From Burkholderia latens (GTDB lineage Bacteria > Pseudomonadota > Gammaproteobacteria > Burkholderiales > Burkholderiaceae): a stretch of DNA of 64,000 nucleotides. Every line of letters starts with the position of its first letter. Position 1 is the first letter of the stretch. Where the stretch lies: assembly GCF_001718795.1 (NCBI RefSeq), contig NZ_CP013435.1:310001-374000 (forward strand), written 5' to 3'. The notes below the pieces were generated by a model. It saw only the letters and a program-made list of their open reading frames with translations, made no database searches and was not told where the DNA came from. Shown piece after piece: positions 1 through 9,935 of this stretch. The position numbers and the translations under genes are program-made.

Positions 1-1
1 C

Positions 2-955
2 GTCAACGTCGCGGCCGGCGCATCGCTGTCCGACATCGCGACGTCGATCAATACGACGGCCGGCAACCCGGGGGTCACCGCGTCGGTCATCACCGGCTCC
101 GACGGCCAGCACCTCGTGATCCAGTCGAACAACACGGGCGCGGCCAACCAGGTATCGGTGAGCGGCACCGGCGTAAATGCCAAACTGACGTCGGGTTACA
201 CGACCGTGACGCCGGCCGCCGACGCCAAACTGACGGTCGACGGCACGCCGGTCAGCAGCGCATCCAACAGCGTGTCGGGCGTGCTGACGGGCGTCACGCT
301 GAACCTGACGGCCGCTGCGGTGAACACGACCCAGACGGTTACGCTGTCGCCGGACACGACCGCCACGACGAACGCGATCAACGCGTTCGTCAACGCGTAC
401 AACAGCTACGTGACGACGTCGCAGTCGCTGTCTTCGTACGATCCGAACACGTCGACGGCCGGCCCGCTGCTCGGCGACTCGATGCTGAACACGATTTCGA
501 ACGGCCTCGCCACTGCAATCAGCGGCGGCGTCACGACGGGCAGCCCGAGCAAGACCTATTCGCTCGCGGCGATCGGCATCAACCTGCAGTCCGACGGCAC
601 GCTGCAGGTCGACTCGACCGCACTGAATACCGCACTGACGTCGAACAGCCCGGCCGTGGCCGCGCTGTTCAACACGACGAACGGCGTCGGCAAGACCCTC
701 AACACTCTGGTCAACACGTACACGCAGACGAACGGCCTGATCGACCAGCGTACGACGGCGATCAACGCGGACCTGAAGAACCTGTCGGATCAGGCAACGC
801 AGCTGAAGAACTACTCGGACCAGCTGACCGCGCAATACAACGCGCAGTTCACCGCGCTGAACAACCTGATGGCGACGATGGCGAACAACACGAAATACCT
901 GACGCAGTTGTTCGGCGGTTCGAACAGCGCCGGTGCGCTCGCAACCAACAAGTAA
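2..955 (+). CDS. fliD: FliD, flagellar filament cap (hook-associated protein 2), C-terminal part
   Basis: The frame is open from the left window edge to a TAA stop, so only the last ~317 residues are present. FliD caps the growing flagellar filament and promotes flagellin polymerisation outside the cell. The visible part is rich in Thr, Ser, Asn and Ala, as in the exposed D2-D3 region. It ends in a long heptad-like helical tail (about residues 200-280 of the fragment: many Gln, Asn and Leu, with LTAQYNAQFTALNNLMATM), typical of FliD C-termini that pack in the cap core. fliT follows after 35 bp, the usual flagellar order, which supports the call. Confidence 0.9.
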   Translation, partial: VNVAAGASLSDIATSINTTAGNPGVTASVITGSDGQHLVIQSNNTGAANQVSVSGTGVNAKLTSGYTTVTPAADAKLTVDGTPVSSASNSVSGVLTGVTLNLTAAAVNTTQTVTLSPDTTATTNAINAFVNAYNSYVTTSQSLSSYDPNTSTAGPLLGDSMLNTISNGLATAISGGVTTGSPSKTYSLAAIGINLQSDGTLQVDSTALNTALTSNSPAVAALFNTTNGVGKTLNTLVNTYTQTNGLIDQRTTAINADLKNLSDQATQLKNYSDQLTAQYNAQFTALNNLMATMANNTKYLTQLFGGSNSAGALATNK

Positions 956-990
956 GCCGCATTTTCATACGACGGATCCGGACGACGACC

Positions 991-1287
991 ATGACGACCG
1001 ATACGCTGAACCAGGCGCTCCACCTGACCGAGGCGATGCAGACGGCCACCGCGCTGCGCGACTGGGAACGCGTCGCGGCGCTCGCCGACGCGCGCTCGCC
1101 GCTGTTGATGGGCCTGTCGCCCGAGCAAACGCCGGAAGCGCTCGACACGATCCGCCGGATCATGGATATCGACGCGTCGATCGCACACGACGCGCAGTCC
1201 GATCGCGACCGCCTCGCGCAGCAGTTCACCGAATCGCGCGACCGGATCCGCGCGGCCGGCCTCTATCAGGCGACCGGCATGCTGTAA
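991..1287 (+). CDS. fliT: FliT-like flagellar export chaperone
   Basis: A 98-residue, mostly helical protein encoded just downstream of fliD. FliT binds the FliD C-terminus in the cytoplasm, keeps it export-competent and, in enterobacteria, also restrains FlhDC. The sequence is short and acidic, with helices around residues 5-35 and 45-85 and no signal peptide or membrane segment, which fits the family length of about 100 residues. The call rests mainly on size, helical character and the fliD-fliT order, because FliT is poorly conserved. It probably shares a transcript with fliD that ends at the hairpin just downstream. Confidence 0.75.
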   Translation: MTTDTLNQALHLTEAMQTATALRDWERVAALADARSPLLMGLSPEQTPEALDTIRRIMDIDASIAHDAQSDRDRLAQQFTESRDRIRAAGLYQATGML

Positions 1288-1340
1288 GCGTTCGAACAAC
1301 AACGCGCACGCGATCGAGCGTGCGCCGACGTCGCGATGTC

Positions 1341-1367
1341 TGGCCGCCTTCGGGCGGCCATTTTTTT
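1341..1367 (+). terminator. Rho-independent terminator after fliD-fliT
   Basis: A perfect 8-bp stem (TGGCCGCC / GGCGGCCA) closes a TTCG tetraloop and is followed by seven T. It ends the plus-strand flagellar transcript. There is no T tract for the opposite strand, so it should not terminate the leftward glycosyltransferase operon that ends at 1475. Confidence 0.9.
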
Positions 1368-1474
1368 ACGTGGACGAAAAGATGTGGGAATGGGGGAGCG
1401 CGCAATCCGCGTCACCGCCGAGCTGCGCGCGCATCATGCCGGCCGGGCAGCGCGAGGCTGCGATGGCGCGAACG

Positions 1475-3736
1475 CTACCGCGCAGCGGCGGCCGCATCGA
1501 CCATTTGCGCGAACGCCGCTTCGAGATTGCGCGCAAACCGCTGCGCATCGCATAGCGGCGAGCGCAGCAGCCGCTCGCGCAGCCCCGCCCGCACCTCGGC
1601 GACGTGCGGCAAATCCCGGGCGAACGCGGCCGCCTTCGCGACATAGTCGTCGTCGTTGTCGGCAATCCATTCGGGCATCCCGAGCGTGTGCAGGATGCTT
1701 TCGCCGATATGCGACAGGAAGCGGTCGCCGCGCCGCGTGATGAACGGTGCGCCCATCCACAGTCCTTCCACGCTCGTCGTCCCGCCCGGGTACGGGAACG
1801 GATCGAGCACGATGTCGATGTCGTTGAACGTGCCGAGGTGCTCGAGCCGCGTCGATCCGCCGCGCAGCACCAGCCGCCCGGCGGCGATCCCGTGCGCCGC
1901 GAAGCGCGCGGCGACGCTCGCGCGCAGCGCGGCCTCGTCGAGTTGCGCCGATTTCAGCAGCAGCCGCGAACCGGGAACCGCATCCAGCACGCGCGACCAC
2001 AGCGCGACGACCGCATCGCCGATCTTGTTCGCGTTGTTCAGGCAGCCGAACGTGACGACACGTTCGCGACCGGCCGGCAGCGGGCCGACGTCGAGCGGGA
2101 GGTCCGGCGGTGTGAAGCACAGATAGCTGTCCGGCAGCCGCCACGGCCGCTCGACGAAGTGGTGCGCCTCGTTTTCGGGCAATACGTGTCGATCCCCGAT
2201 CACATAGTCGATCGCGGCGATACCCGTCGTCGCGAAATAGCCGAGCCAGGTCGCCTGCACCGGCGCCGGCTTCCATGCGAACAGCGGCAGCCGGTTCGAC
2301 GCGGTATGGCCGCTCAGGTCGACCAGCACATCGACGCGGTCGTTCGCGATCAGGTCCGCGGCCGCACGATCGTCAAGCGCGGTGATGTCGCGCCATACCG
2401 CGAAGTGGCGTTTGAGCATGGCGGTCGTGTCGTCCTGCACCGACTGCGTCGCATAGGCGAGCGCTTCGACGCGCGACGGATCGAGCGCCGCTACGACGCT
2501 CGACAGAAACACCGCGACCGGATGCGACTTCAGGTCGCCGGACACGAATCCGACGCGCAGCACGCGCCCGGCGGCCGGCCGCGGCGCATGCGTACGCGGC
2601 GATGCCTGCGCGGCCATTTGCGTGCCGAACGCACGCGCGCGCTCCAGCAGCTGCGCGGGCGACAGCCGGTCGCTGCCGGCCGCGTGAAACATGCTGCCCG
2701 AGTGCGCGTTGCGAAACGCGGGATCGACGTCGAGCGCGCGATCATAGCTCGCGAGGCCCGCATCGAGCTGCCACATCGCGCACAGCAGGTCGCCCTCGAT
2801 CGCATGCATCTGCGCGGTCGGATTCGGCAGAGACAGCGCGATCCGGCAACGGTCGAGCGCGTCGCGCCGCTTGCCTTGCTGCACCAGCGTCTGCGCAAGG
2901 TGGAGATGCAGATCGGCCCGATCGGGTGCGGCGGCCAGCGCGCGCTGCAGGCTCGCAGCCGTGCCGTCGAGATCGCCCGCGCGTTCGAGCGCCGCCGCGA
3001 GGTGGAGCAGGCAATCGACTTCACCCGATTCCGCCGCGCGGGCAAGGCTTGCGATCGACGCGTCGAGTTCGCCGCGCTCGAACAGCAGTATGCCGAGCGC
3101 ATGATGCGCGGCGTTCAGCGTCGGTTGCAGCGCGATCGCACGCCGGTAACACGCGATCGCGTCGTCGAGCCGGCGTTGCGCGCGCAGCACGTTGCCACGG
3201 TTGAAGCACGCCTGCGCATAGCCGGGATCGAGTGCGATCGCCTTCTCGTACGCACGCGCCGCGGCGTCGAGTTCGCCCTTGTCCTGCAGCGCGTTGCCGA
3301 GATTGTTGAAGGCCGGCGCATAGTCGGGGCGCAGCGCGAGCGCGTGCGCGCAGCTCAGCATCGCCGCATCGGCATCGCCCGCGTCGCGCAGCGCGTTGCC
3401 GAGGTTGCTGTGCGCCTCCGCGTAGTCGGGCGCGAGCGCGACCGCGCGCCGGTATGCGGCCGTCGCGTCGTCGAGGCGGCCGTGCGCCCGCAGCATGTTG
3501 CCGAGGTTGTTCAGGTACACGGGATCGGCGCGCAGCGCGATCGCGCGCTCCATCAGCGCGAGACCGGCCGAAAACTGGCCCAGCTGACACGCGAGCAGCC
3601 CGAGGAAATGCGTCGCATCCGGCTGATCGGGCTCGTCGCGACGGATGGCCTCGTACAACGCGCGCGCGTCGTCGAAACGCCCGGCCTCGTGATGCACGAG
3701 CGCCGCGTTCAGTCGCTCCGCGACGGCGCCGCTCAT
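1475..3736 (-). CDS. TPR and OGT-type (GT41) protein glycosyltransferase, paralog 4 (operon-distal)
   Basis: A 753-residue cytoplasmic protein. About ten TPR units fill the first ~370 residues (repeated LGNxLRxxGxLDxA...YRRAxALxPxYA pattern). A Glyco_transf_41 (O-GlcNAc-transferase-like) catalytic domain follows. Catalytic-domain landmarks are RVGFVSGDLKSHPV, whose His matches the active-site His of human OGT, FGCLNNANKI with a candidate nucleotide-binding Lys, and [10 protein letters not shown]. The start was chosen at the ATG that overlaps the upstream stop (ATGA). An upstream in-frame extension would run into the neighbouring gene. In Burkholderia, OGT-like genes beside fliD/fliC glycosylate flagellin, so flagellin is the inferred acceptor. 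The donor sugar cannot be read from sequence. Confidence 0.88.
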   Translation of the reverse strand: MSGAVAERLNAALVHHEAGRFDDARALYEAIRRDEPDQPDATHFLGLLACQLGQFSAGLALMERAIALRADPVYLNNLGNMLRAHGRLDDATAAYRRAVALAPDYAEAHSNLGNALRDAGDADAAMLSCAHALALRPDYAPAFNNLGNALQDKGELDAAARAYEKAIALDPGYAQACFNRGNVLRAQRRLDDAIACYRRAIALQPTLNAAHHALGILLFERGELDASIASLARAAESGEVDCLLHLAAALERAGDLDGTAASLQRALAAAPDRADLHLHLAQTLVQQGKRRDALDRCRIALSLPNPTAQMHAIEGDLLCAMWQLDAGLASYDRALDVDPAFRNAHSGSMFHAAGSDRLSPAQLLERARAFGTQMAAQASPRTHAPRPAAGRVLRVGFVSGDLKSHPVAVFLSSVVAALDPSRVEALAYATQSVQDDTTAMLKRHFAVWRDITALDDRAAADLIANDRVDVLVDLSGHTASNRLPLFAWKPAPVQATWLGYFATTGIAAIDYVIGDRHVLPENEAHHFVERPWRLPDSYLCFTPPDLPLDVGPLPAGRERVVTFGCLNNANKIGDAVVALWSRVLDAVPGSRLLLKSAQLDEAALRASVAARFAAHGIAAGRLVLRGGSTRLEHLGTFNDIDIVLDPFPYPGGTTSVEGLWMGAPFITRRGDRFLSHIGESILHTLGMPEWIADNDDDYVAKAAAFARDLPHVAEVRAGLRERLLRSPLCDAQRFARNLEAAFAQMVDAAAAAR

Positions 3737-6219
3737 GCGCGTGTTCCGTCCGTGTCGCCGGCCACGTAGCGTGCCCACATCCCGTCGAACGCATCCTCGA
3801 GATTGCGGGCGAAGCGCGCCGCATCGCACAGCGGCGATGCGAGCGTGCGTTCCCGCAACGTCGCGCGCAGCGCCGCGAGCGCGTCGCGGTCGCTTGCGAA
3901 CGCGATCGCCTTCGCGAGGTATGCGTCCTCGTCTGCAGCGATCCAGTCGCCCATTCCGGCCGCATGCAGCAGGCTTTCACAGATGTGCGTGACAAAGCGG
4001 CCGCCCTTCATCCCGATCACCGGCACGCCCATCCACAGCGCTTCGGCCGTCGTCGTGCCGCCGGGATACGGGAACGGGCTCAGCGCGATGTCGATCCGGT
4101 TGTACGCGTCGAAATACTCCGCGCGCGGCGAACCGCCTTCGAGGATCAGACGGTGCGCGCCGATACCATGCCGCGCGAAACGCTCGAGCGTCGCGCGGCT
4201 CAGGTCGCTCGCGCCGAGCTCGTGCGCCTTCAGCATCAGCCGCGCATCGGGCAGTGCGTGCAGCAGCCGCGACCACAGCGCGATCACGTCGTCGCTGATC
4301 TTGGTGAGCTTGCCGAAACAGCCGAACGTCACGCCGCCGTTGCGTTCCATCGGCAGCGGGCCGACCGCGACGTCGTACGCGGGCGGCGTGAAGCACAGGT
4401 AACTATCCGGCAAATGCCACGGCCGTTCGACGAAGTGATGGGCCTCTTCGGCCGGCAACGTGTGCGGGTCGCCGATGAAGTAGTCGATCGCACGGCAGCC
4501 CGTCGTCGCGAAAAAGCCGAGCCAGCTCGCCTGAACGGGGGCCGGCCGGTGCGCGAACACGGGCAGCCCGCTCCAGTTCGTGTGGCCGGCGAGATCGACG
4601 AGCACGTCGATCTGGTCGTCGTGAATCATCTGCGCGGCCTGCTCGCGATTCAGGCACGTGAGCTTCTTCCAGCTCGCGAAACCCGTCTTCAATCGCGCGG
4701 TGACGTCGTCCTCGACGACGAACGTCACGTACGCGTGCGGCTCGATGCGCGTGCGATCGAGATGCGCGAGCACGCTTTCGAGGAAGATCCCGACCGGATG
4801 CTGACGCAAGTCGCCGGACACGAAGCCGACCCGCAACGGCCGGCCGCGCGCCTGCCGCGCGCGCTGCTCGCGATCGTGCGGCAGCTGCCGCGCGTCGCGC
4901 GCGAGATAGTCGCCGTAGCGCTGCGCGTCGGCAACCCACTCCTCGGGCGCGAACGCAGGCGAGCTCGACATGTTGAACAGCAGCCGCGCATAAGCGCGAT
5001 GGGGATCGTGCTGGATGGCGTCGCGAAACGCGTCGACCGCCCCGGCGTAATCGCGCTTCGCCCACAGGATGTCGCCGAGCGTCAGCTGGATTTTCGCCGG
5101 ATCGACGCCGAGCTCTTGTGCGATCCGGTATTCGCTCATCGCTTCATCGAGGCGGTCGAGGCGAAACAGCGCCGCCGCGAGATTGTGGTGCGCGTCGGCG
5201 TCATCCGGGTTCAGGTCGATCGCGTGGCGATGGCTGAGCTCGGCGGCCGCCATGCGGTCCAGGTTGTGATACGCGAGGCCGAGGAAGTTGTATGCGTCCG
5301 CGAGCGCGGGATCGAGTTCGATCGCGTGGCGGCACAGTCGCATCGATTCCTCGTACTCGCCCTGCTGGCAACGCAGCTCGCCGAGCCGGCACCATGCGGG
5401 CGCGTAGCCGGGATCGATCTCGCATGCGCGCTGGAACAGCCGCGCCGCGCCATCGAAATCGTTCATGCTGCGCAGCGATCGGCCGAGCGCGCAATGGCCC
5501 TCCGCATCGTCCGGCTCGAGCCCCTCGCGCGCATGCTCGAGCGCGCCGTCGAAATCGTCGGTGGCGCGCAACGCGGCGGCCAGCCCGCGATGCGCGACGC
5601 GCAGCGCGGGATTCAGTTCGAGCGCGCGGCGGTAATGCGCGATCGCGTCCGCGTGGCGCTGTTGCGCGCGCAGCACGTTGCCGAGGTTGCTGTGCGCGTC
5701 CGCATAGGACGGTTGAAACGCGATCGCCTTGCCGTAGCTCGCGGCGGCGGCATCGAGTTCGCCAAGGTCCTGCAGCACGTTGCCGAGATTGTTGTACGCC
5801 TCCGCGTAACCGGGGCGCAGTTCGATCGCGCGCGAGCAGCTCTGCATCGCGGCGGCCGGCTCGCGTGCGTCGCGCAGCGCGTTGCCGAGATTGTTGTGCG
5901 CTTCCGGATAGTCCGGGCGCAGCGCGACCGCGTGGCGATAATGCGCGATTGCGTCGTCGAGCCGACCGCATTCGCGCAGCATGTTGCCGAGGTTGTTGAA
6001 GTACGACGCGTCGGGCCGCGCGGCCAGCGAGCGCTCCATCAGCGCGAGCCCCGCGTCGTACTGCTTCAGCTGGCAAGCGAGCAGCCCGAGGAAATGCATC
6101 GCGTCCGGCTGCCCGGGCTGCGCATGCAGGATCGCGTCGTACAGCGTCTTCGCCTGCGCGAGACGGCCCGCCTGGTGGTGTTCAAGCGCCTGCTGCAACG
6201 CGCGTTGGATATCGTTCAT
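3733..6219 (-). CDS. TPR and OGT-type (GT41) protein glycosyltransferase, paralog 3
   Basis: An 828-residue protein with about 11-12 TPR units followed by a GT41 catalytic domain. Motifs are RVGFVSGDLRQHPVGIF, FGCFGKLTKISDD and [18 protein letters not shown]. It overlaps its neighbours by 4 bp on both sides (ATGA), so it is translationally coupled within the operon. Its first ~190 residues are nearly identical to those of the next upstream paralog (6216-8717), and the TPR regions then diverge. That pattern indicates recent duplication or gene conversion limited to the N-terminal TPR block. TPR superhelices choose the protein acceptor, so paralogs may differ in target or site. That last point is inference. 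Confidence 0.88.
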   Translation of the reverse strand: MNDIQRALQQALEHHQAGRLAQAKTLYDAILHAQPGQPDAMHFLGLLACQLKQYDAGLALMERSLAARPDASYFNNLGNMLRECGRLDDAIAHYRHAVALRPDYPEAHNNLGNALRDAREPAAAMQSCSRAIELRPGYAEAYNNLGNVLQDLGELDAAAASYGKAIAFQPSYADAHSNLGNVLRAQQRHADAIAHYRRALELNPALRVAHRGLAAALRATDDFDGALEHAREGLEPDDAEGHCALGRSLRSMNDFDGAARLFQRACEIDPGYAPAWCRLGELRCQQGEYEESMRLCRHAIELDPALADAYNFLGLAYHNLDRMAAAELSHRHAIDLNPDDADAHHNLAAALFRLDRLDEAMSEYRIAQELGVDPAKIQLTLGDILWAKRDYAGAVDAFRDAIQHDPHRAYARLLFNMSSSPAFAPEEWVADAQRYGDYLARDARQLPHDREQRARQARGRPLRVGFVSGDLRQHPVGIFLESVLAHLDRTRIEPHAYVTFVVEDDVTARLKTGFASWKKLTCLNREQAAQMIHDDQIDVLVDLAGHTNWSGLPVFAHRPAPVQASWLGFFATTGCRAIDYFIGDPHTLPAEEAHHFVERPWHLPDSYLCFTPPAYDVAVGPLPMERNGGVTFGCFGKLTKISDDVIALWSRLLHALPDARLMLKAHELGASDLSRATLERFARHGIGAHRLILEGGSPRAEYFDAYNRIDIALSPFPYPGGTTTAEALWMGVPVIGMKGGRFVTHICESLLHAAGMGDWIAADEDAYLAKAIAFASDRDALAALRATLRERTLASPLCDAARFARNLEDAFDGMWARYVAGDTDGTRA
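5605..6174. repeat. 570-bp near-identical block shared with 8103-8672 (TPR-coding)
   Basis: This block and 8103-8672 have the same length and differ at only scattered bases. Both encode the N-terminal TPR units of adjacent OGT paralogs on the minus strand. Flanking sequence in the same genes is much less similar, so homogenisation is restricted to this block. Confidence 0.85.
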
Positions 6220-8717
6220 GCTGTCTGTGCCGTTTCCGTATAGCGTGTCCACATGCCGACGAAGGCATCTTCGAGATTGCGTGCGAAGCGCGCGGCATCG
6301 CACAGCGGCGATGCGAGCATGCGCGTGCGCAACGTCGCGCGCAGCGCGGCAAGACGCACGCCGTCCTGCGCGGCCGCGACCGCCTTCTCGACATAGTCGT
6401 CCTCATTGCCTGCGATCCAGTCGGGCATCCCCGCCGCGTGCAGCAGGCTCTCGCAGATGTGCGTGACGAACCGTCCGCCCTTCATCCCGAGCACCGGCAC
6501 GCCCATCCACAGCGCTTCGGCCGTGGTCGTGCCGCCCGGATACGGGAACGGGCTCAGCGCGACGTCGATCCGGTTGTATGCGCCAAAATACTCGGCGCGC
6601 GGCGATGCGCCGTCGAACAGCAGCCGGCTCGCGTCGATCCCGTGCCGCGCGAAACGCGCGACAGTCGCATCGCGCACCGCCGCCTGCTCCAGTTCCCGCG
6701 CCTTCAGCAACAGCCGCGCACCGGGCAGCGCGTGCAGCACCCGCGACCACACGCGCACGACGTCGTCGCCCAGCTTCACGAGCTTGCCGAAGCAGCCGAA
6801 CGTCACGTGGCCGTTCGCGGTCATCGGCAGCGGGCCGATCGCGACGTCATATGCGGGCGGCGTGAAACACAGGTAGCTGTCCGGCAGGCGCCACGGCCGC
6901 TCGACGAAGTGATCGGCTTCGTCGGCCGGCAACGTCTTCGCGTCGCCGATGAAATAGTCGATTGCGTCGCTGCCCGTCGACGCGAAGAAACCGAGCCAGC
7001 TTGCCTGCACCGGCGCCGGCTTCCAGCCGAACACGGCGAGGCCGCTCGCCTGCGTATGACCGGCGAGATCGACGAGCACGTCGACGCCGTCGTCGTGGAT
7101 CGTGCGCGCGGCAGCGGCCGCGGTGCACGCCGCGATCGAACGCCAGGCAGCCGCGTGCGGTTTCAGCCGCGCGGTGATTGCGTCCTCCTCCTCCGACGTC
7201 ACGTACACGTACGGCGCAATGCGCGTGCGATCGAGATGCGCGAACACGCTCTCGAGAAAGATGCCGACCGGATGCTGCCGCAAATCGCCCGACACGAAGC
7301 CCACCCGTAGCGGGCGGTGCCGCGCCCGCGCCGCGCGTTCCCGCGGATCGTGCGGGTAGCGCGTCGAACGGGCGGCAATGTGGCGTCCGTAGCGGCGGGC
7401 GTCGTTCAGGTAGGCCGCAGGCGATACGCTCGCCGATGCGGCCGCGGCGAACAGCAGGCGGCCGAGCACGTCGGCCGCTTCGTCGCTCGCGTCGTCGAGC
7501 ACGAGCGCCAGCGCGTCGCGATAGGCGGGCACTGCGGCGTCGACGTTGCCCTGCGCGCGCAGGATGTCGCCGAGATTCACGTACATCGACACGGTCGGGC
7601 GGCCGGCCGCGAGCGCTTGCCGGCAATACGCGAGTGCTTCGTCGAGTTGCTCGCGCTTGAGCAGCACGACCGACAGGTTGTGACAGGCGCCGCTGTCGGC
7701 GGGGTTCAGTTCGAGCGCGGTGCGGTAGCACGCTTGCGCAGCCGCGAGATCGCCGAGCCCGTGGTAGGCATTGCCCGCCTGGTTGTGTGCGTCGGCCAGG
7801 CCGGGCGCGATCCGGATCGCGTCGAGCGCGTGCGCGAGCGCTTCCGCATAGCGCGCCTGACGGCGGCGCACGCCGCTCAGGTTCGCATGTGCGGCGGCCA
7901 TCGATGCATCGAGCGCGATCGCGCGTGCGTAATGCTCGGCGGCCCCGTCGAGGTCGCCCGCGTCGCGGAGCACGCCGGCATAGTTGTTATGCAGCGCCGC
8001 GTCGCCGGATTCCGCCGCGGCGGCACGCAGCACGCTCGCGGCTTGCGCCAGTTCGCCGAGTGCCCACAACGACAAGCCGAGACCGTGAGATGCGGCAGCC
8101 AACGCGGGATTCAGTTCGAGCGCGCGGCGGTAATGCGCGATCGCGTCCGCGTGGCGCTGTTGCGCGCGCAGCACGTTGCCGAGGTTGCTGTGCGCGTCCG
8201 CATAAGACGGCTGAAACGCGATCGCCTTGCCATAGCTCGCGGCGGCGGCATCGAGTTCGCCAAGATCCTGCAGCGCGTTGCCGAGATTGTTGTACGCCTC
8301 CGCGTAACCGGGGCGCAGCTCGATCGCGCACGCGCAGCTCTGCATCGCGGCGGCCGGCTCGCGTGCGTCGCGCAGCGCGTTGCCGAGATTGTTGTGCGCT
8401 TCCGGATAGTCCGGGCGCAGCGCGACCGCGCGGCGATAATGCGCGATCGCATCGTCGAGCCGACCGCATTCGCGCAGCATGTTGCCGAGGTTGTTGAAGT
8501 ACGACGCGTCGGGCCGCGCGGCCAGCGAGCGCTCCATCAGCGCGAGGCCCGCGTCGTACTGCTTCAGCTGGCAAGCGAGCAGCCCGAGGAAATGCATCGC
8601 GTCCGGCTGCCCGGGCTGCGCATGCAGGATCGCGTCGTACAGCGTCTTCGCCTGCGCGAGACGGCCCGCCTGATGATGCGCGAGCGCGTCGCGCAACTGC
8701 AGTTCAATCGGCTCCAT
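6216..8717 (-). CDS. TPR and OGT-type (GT41) protein glycosyltransferase, paralog 2
   Basis: An 833-residue protein with roughly 12 TPR units in residues ~10-430, then the GT41 domain with RVGFVSGDLRQHPVGIF, FGCFGKLVKLGDD and [18 protein letters not shown]. The catalytic halves of this protein and paralog 3 are closely similar. The TPR segment after residue ~200 is specific to each. The start is the ATG at the 5' end of the frame, 12 bp after the stop of the methyltransferase gene, the only break in the overlapping-gene pattern of this operon. Role inferred as in paralogs 3 and 4: transfer of a nucleotide-activated sugar to Ser/Thr of a surface protein, probably flagellin. Confidence 0.88.
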   Translation of the reverse strand: MEPIELQLRDALAHHQAGRLAQAKTLYDAILHAQPGQPDAMHFLGLLACQLKQYDAGLALMERSLAARPDASYFNNLGNMLRECGRLDDAIAHYRRAVALRPDYPEAHNNLGNALRDAREPAAAMQSCACAIELRPGYAEAYNNLGNALQDLGELDAAAASYGKAIAFQPSYADAHSNLGNVLRAQQRHADAIAHYRRALELNPALAAASHGLGLSLWALGELAQAASVLRAAAAESGDAALHNNYAGVLRDAGDLDGAAEHYARAIALDASMAAAHANLSGVRRRQARYAEALAHALDAIRIAPGLADAHNQAGNAYHGLGDLAAAQACYRTALELNPADSGACHNLSVVLLKREQLDEALAYCRQALAAGRPTVSMYVNLGDILRAQGNVDAAVPAYRDALALVLDDASDEAADVLGRLLFAAAASASVSPAAYLNDARRYGRHIAARSTRYPHDPRERAARARHRPLRVGFVSGDLRQHPVGIFLESVFAHLDRTRIAPYVYVTSEEEDAITARLKPHAAAWRSIAACTAAAAARTIHDDGVDVLVDLAGHTQASGLAVFGWKPAPVQASWLGFFASTGSDAIDYFIGDAKTLPADEADHFVERPWRLPDSYLCFTPPAYDVAIGPLPMTANGHVTFGCFGKLVKLGDDVVRVWSRVLHALPGARLLLKARELEQAAVRDATVARFARHGIDASRLLFDGASPRAEYFGAYNRIDVALSPFPYPGGTTTAEALWMGVPVLGMKGGRFVTHICESLLHAAGMPDWIAGNEDDYVEKAVAAAQDGVRLAALRATLRTRMLASPLCDAARFARNLEDAFVGMWTRYTETAQTA

Positions 8718-8729
8718 TGCGCGCGGCGC

Positions 8730-9935
8730 TCAATACGGATGCGGTTCGCGCCCGAAATCGATCAGTCGGCCGTCGTGCTCGATCATCACGGCTGCCGCCG
8801 CGATCCCTTCGCGCGACATCTCGGCGACGATGTCGCGCGCGCGCCATTGCGTCGGGATGATGATCACGTCGGCCGGCGCCGCCTTCAGCGCGTCGCGGAA
8901 TTCGATTTTCTGGCCGGTGCCCGGCACGTAGGTGCCGACCTTGTCCGGATCGGAATCGACGACGAGCGGGAAGCGCGCGGCATCGGCATCGAAGTGATGG
9001 ATGAACGCGGCGGCCTTGCCCGTGCCGCCCCAAATCGCGATGCGGCGGCCCGATTCGGCCAGCGCCGCGAGCTGTTCGGCGATCGCCGCACGGTTCTCGA
9101 CCGTGCGCGCCGCGAACCGCAGCGACGCGTCCGCGCGCGTGCGCGCATGCGCGGGCACGCCGAGCCGGACCAGCGCATAGACGACCTCGCCGTCGTAACC
9201 GTGCGCGAGCGTCACGATCTCGCCGGCGCGCGCCATCAGCGTGCGGAACGACTCGGTGGTGAACTGCGACACGTGTTCGTAGAAGAAATCGGCGAGGCGA
9301 TCGGTTTCGAACACGCGATCGATGCACGGTACTTCCGCGAACAGCCAGCTCGCGTTCGGCTGGCGCGATGCGCCCCACGCGAGCTGCTCGACGAGCTTCG
9401 CCGGTTCGGTCAGGTGTTCGAGCACGTGCCGGATCACGATCGCATCGGGGCGGAATTCGGGCATGTCGGCCAGCGGCGCGAACAAGCGCGCGTGGAATTC
9501 GATGCCGTTGCCGGTACCCGCGCACGCGTTCGGATCGAAGCCGGCGAAACGGCCGCCGCCGCTCGCCTGCGCGAGACCGCGTACGAAATGGCCTTCGCCG
9601 CAGCCGATCTCGACGACCGTCGGATTGGCCGGCAGCGCGCCGAGCAGCAGGTCGCGCGTCGCCGCCAGATGGCCTTTCCAGATCCCGCCGCTGTTGAACA
9701 TCCGGTTCGGGTTGCTCTGGTACGGAATCGCGTCGTAGCTGAAGCGGTGATTCCACACGTGCGAACACTGCGGGCACTGGACGAAGTCGAGCGCGTGGCG
9801 CGGCAGCGCGCGCGCAGCTTCGGCGGACGCCGGCCATGCAAGCGTCGCGAGCGTGCGCTCGCCTGCCGCGAAGAACGGCGCGGCCACCGTGTGTGCGCAG
9901 ACGGGGCAGGTAGCGTCGATCAGGTCGGGACTCAT
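8730..9935 (-). CDS. Zinc-ribbon class I SAM-dependent methyltransferase (sugar C-methyltransferase type)
   Basis: A 401-residue protein. The N-terminus holds a Cys pair CPVCAH (residues ~9-14) and a second pair CPQCSH near residue 54, like the zinc-binding domain of methyltransferases acting on nucleotide-sugar ketones (NovU/TylCIII type). The SAM-binding region follows, with [16 protein letters not shown] at about residue 113 and a motif around [14 protein letters not shown]-terminal Rossmann-like domain (Methyltransf_14 type) begins at [11 protein letters not shown]. The ATG overlaps the epimerase-like gene stop (ATGA). It probably C-methylates a sugar intermediate used by the OGT-like enzymes. 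The substrate is unknown. Confidence 0.8.
   Translation of the reverse strand: MSPDLIDATCPVCAHTVAAPFFAAGERTLATLAWPASAEAARALPRHALDFVQCPQCSHVWNHRFSYDAIPYQSNPNRMFNSGGIWKGHLAATRDLLLGALPANPTVVEIGCGEGHFVRGLAQASGGGRFAGFDPNACAGTGNGIEFHARLFAPLADMPEFRPDAIVIRHVLEHLTEPAKLVEQLAWGASRQPNASWLFAEVPCIDRVFETDRLADFFYEHVSQFTTESFRTLMARAGEIVTLAHGYDGEVVYALVRLGVPAHARTRADASLRFAARTVENRAAIAEQLAALAESGRRIAIWGGTGKAAAFIHHFDADAARFPLVVDSDPDKVGTYVPGTGQKIEFRDALKAAPADVIIIPTQWRARDIVAEMSREGIAAAAVMIEHDGRLIDFGREPHPY

Noticed and set aside
3115..3700. Short repeated motifs (GTTGCCGAGATTGTTG-like) in the glycosyltransferase genes suggesting a DNA repeat
   Set aside because: They are codons for the recurring LGNxL TPR motif, not a separate DNA element.
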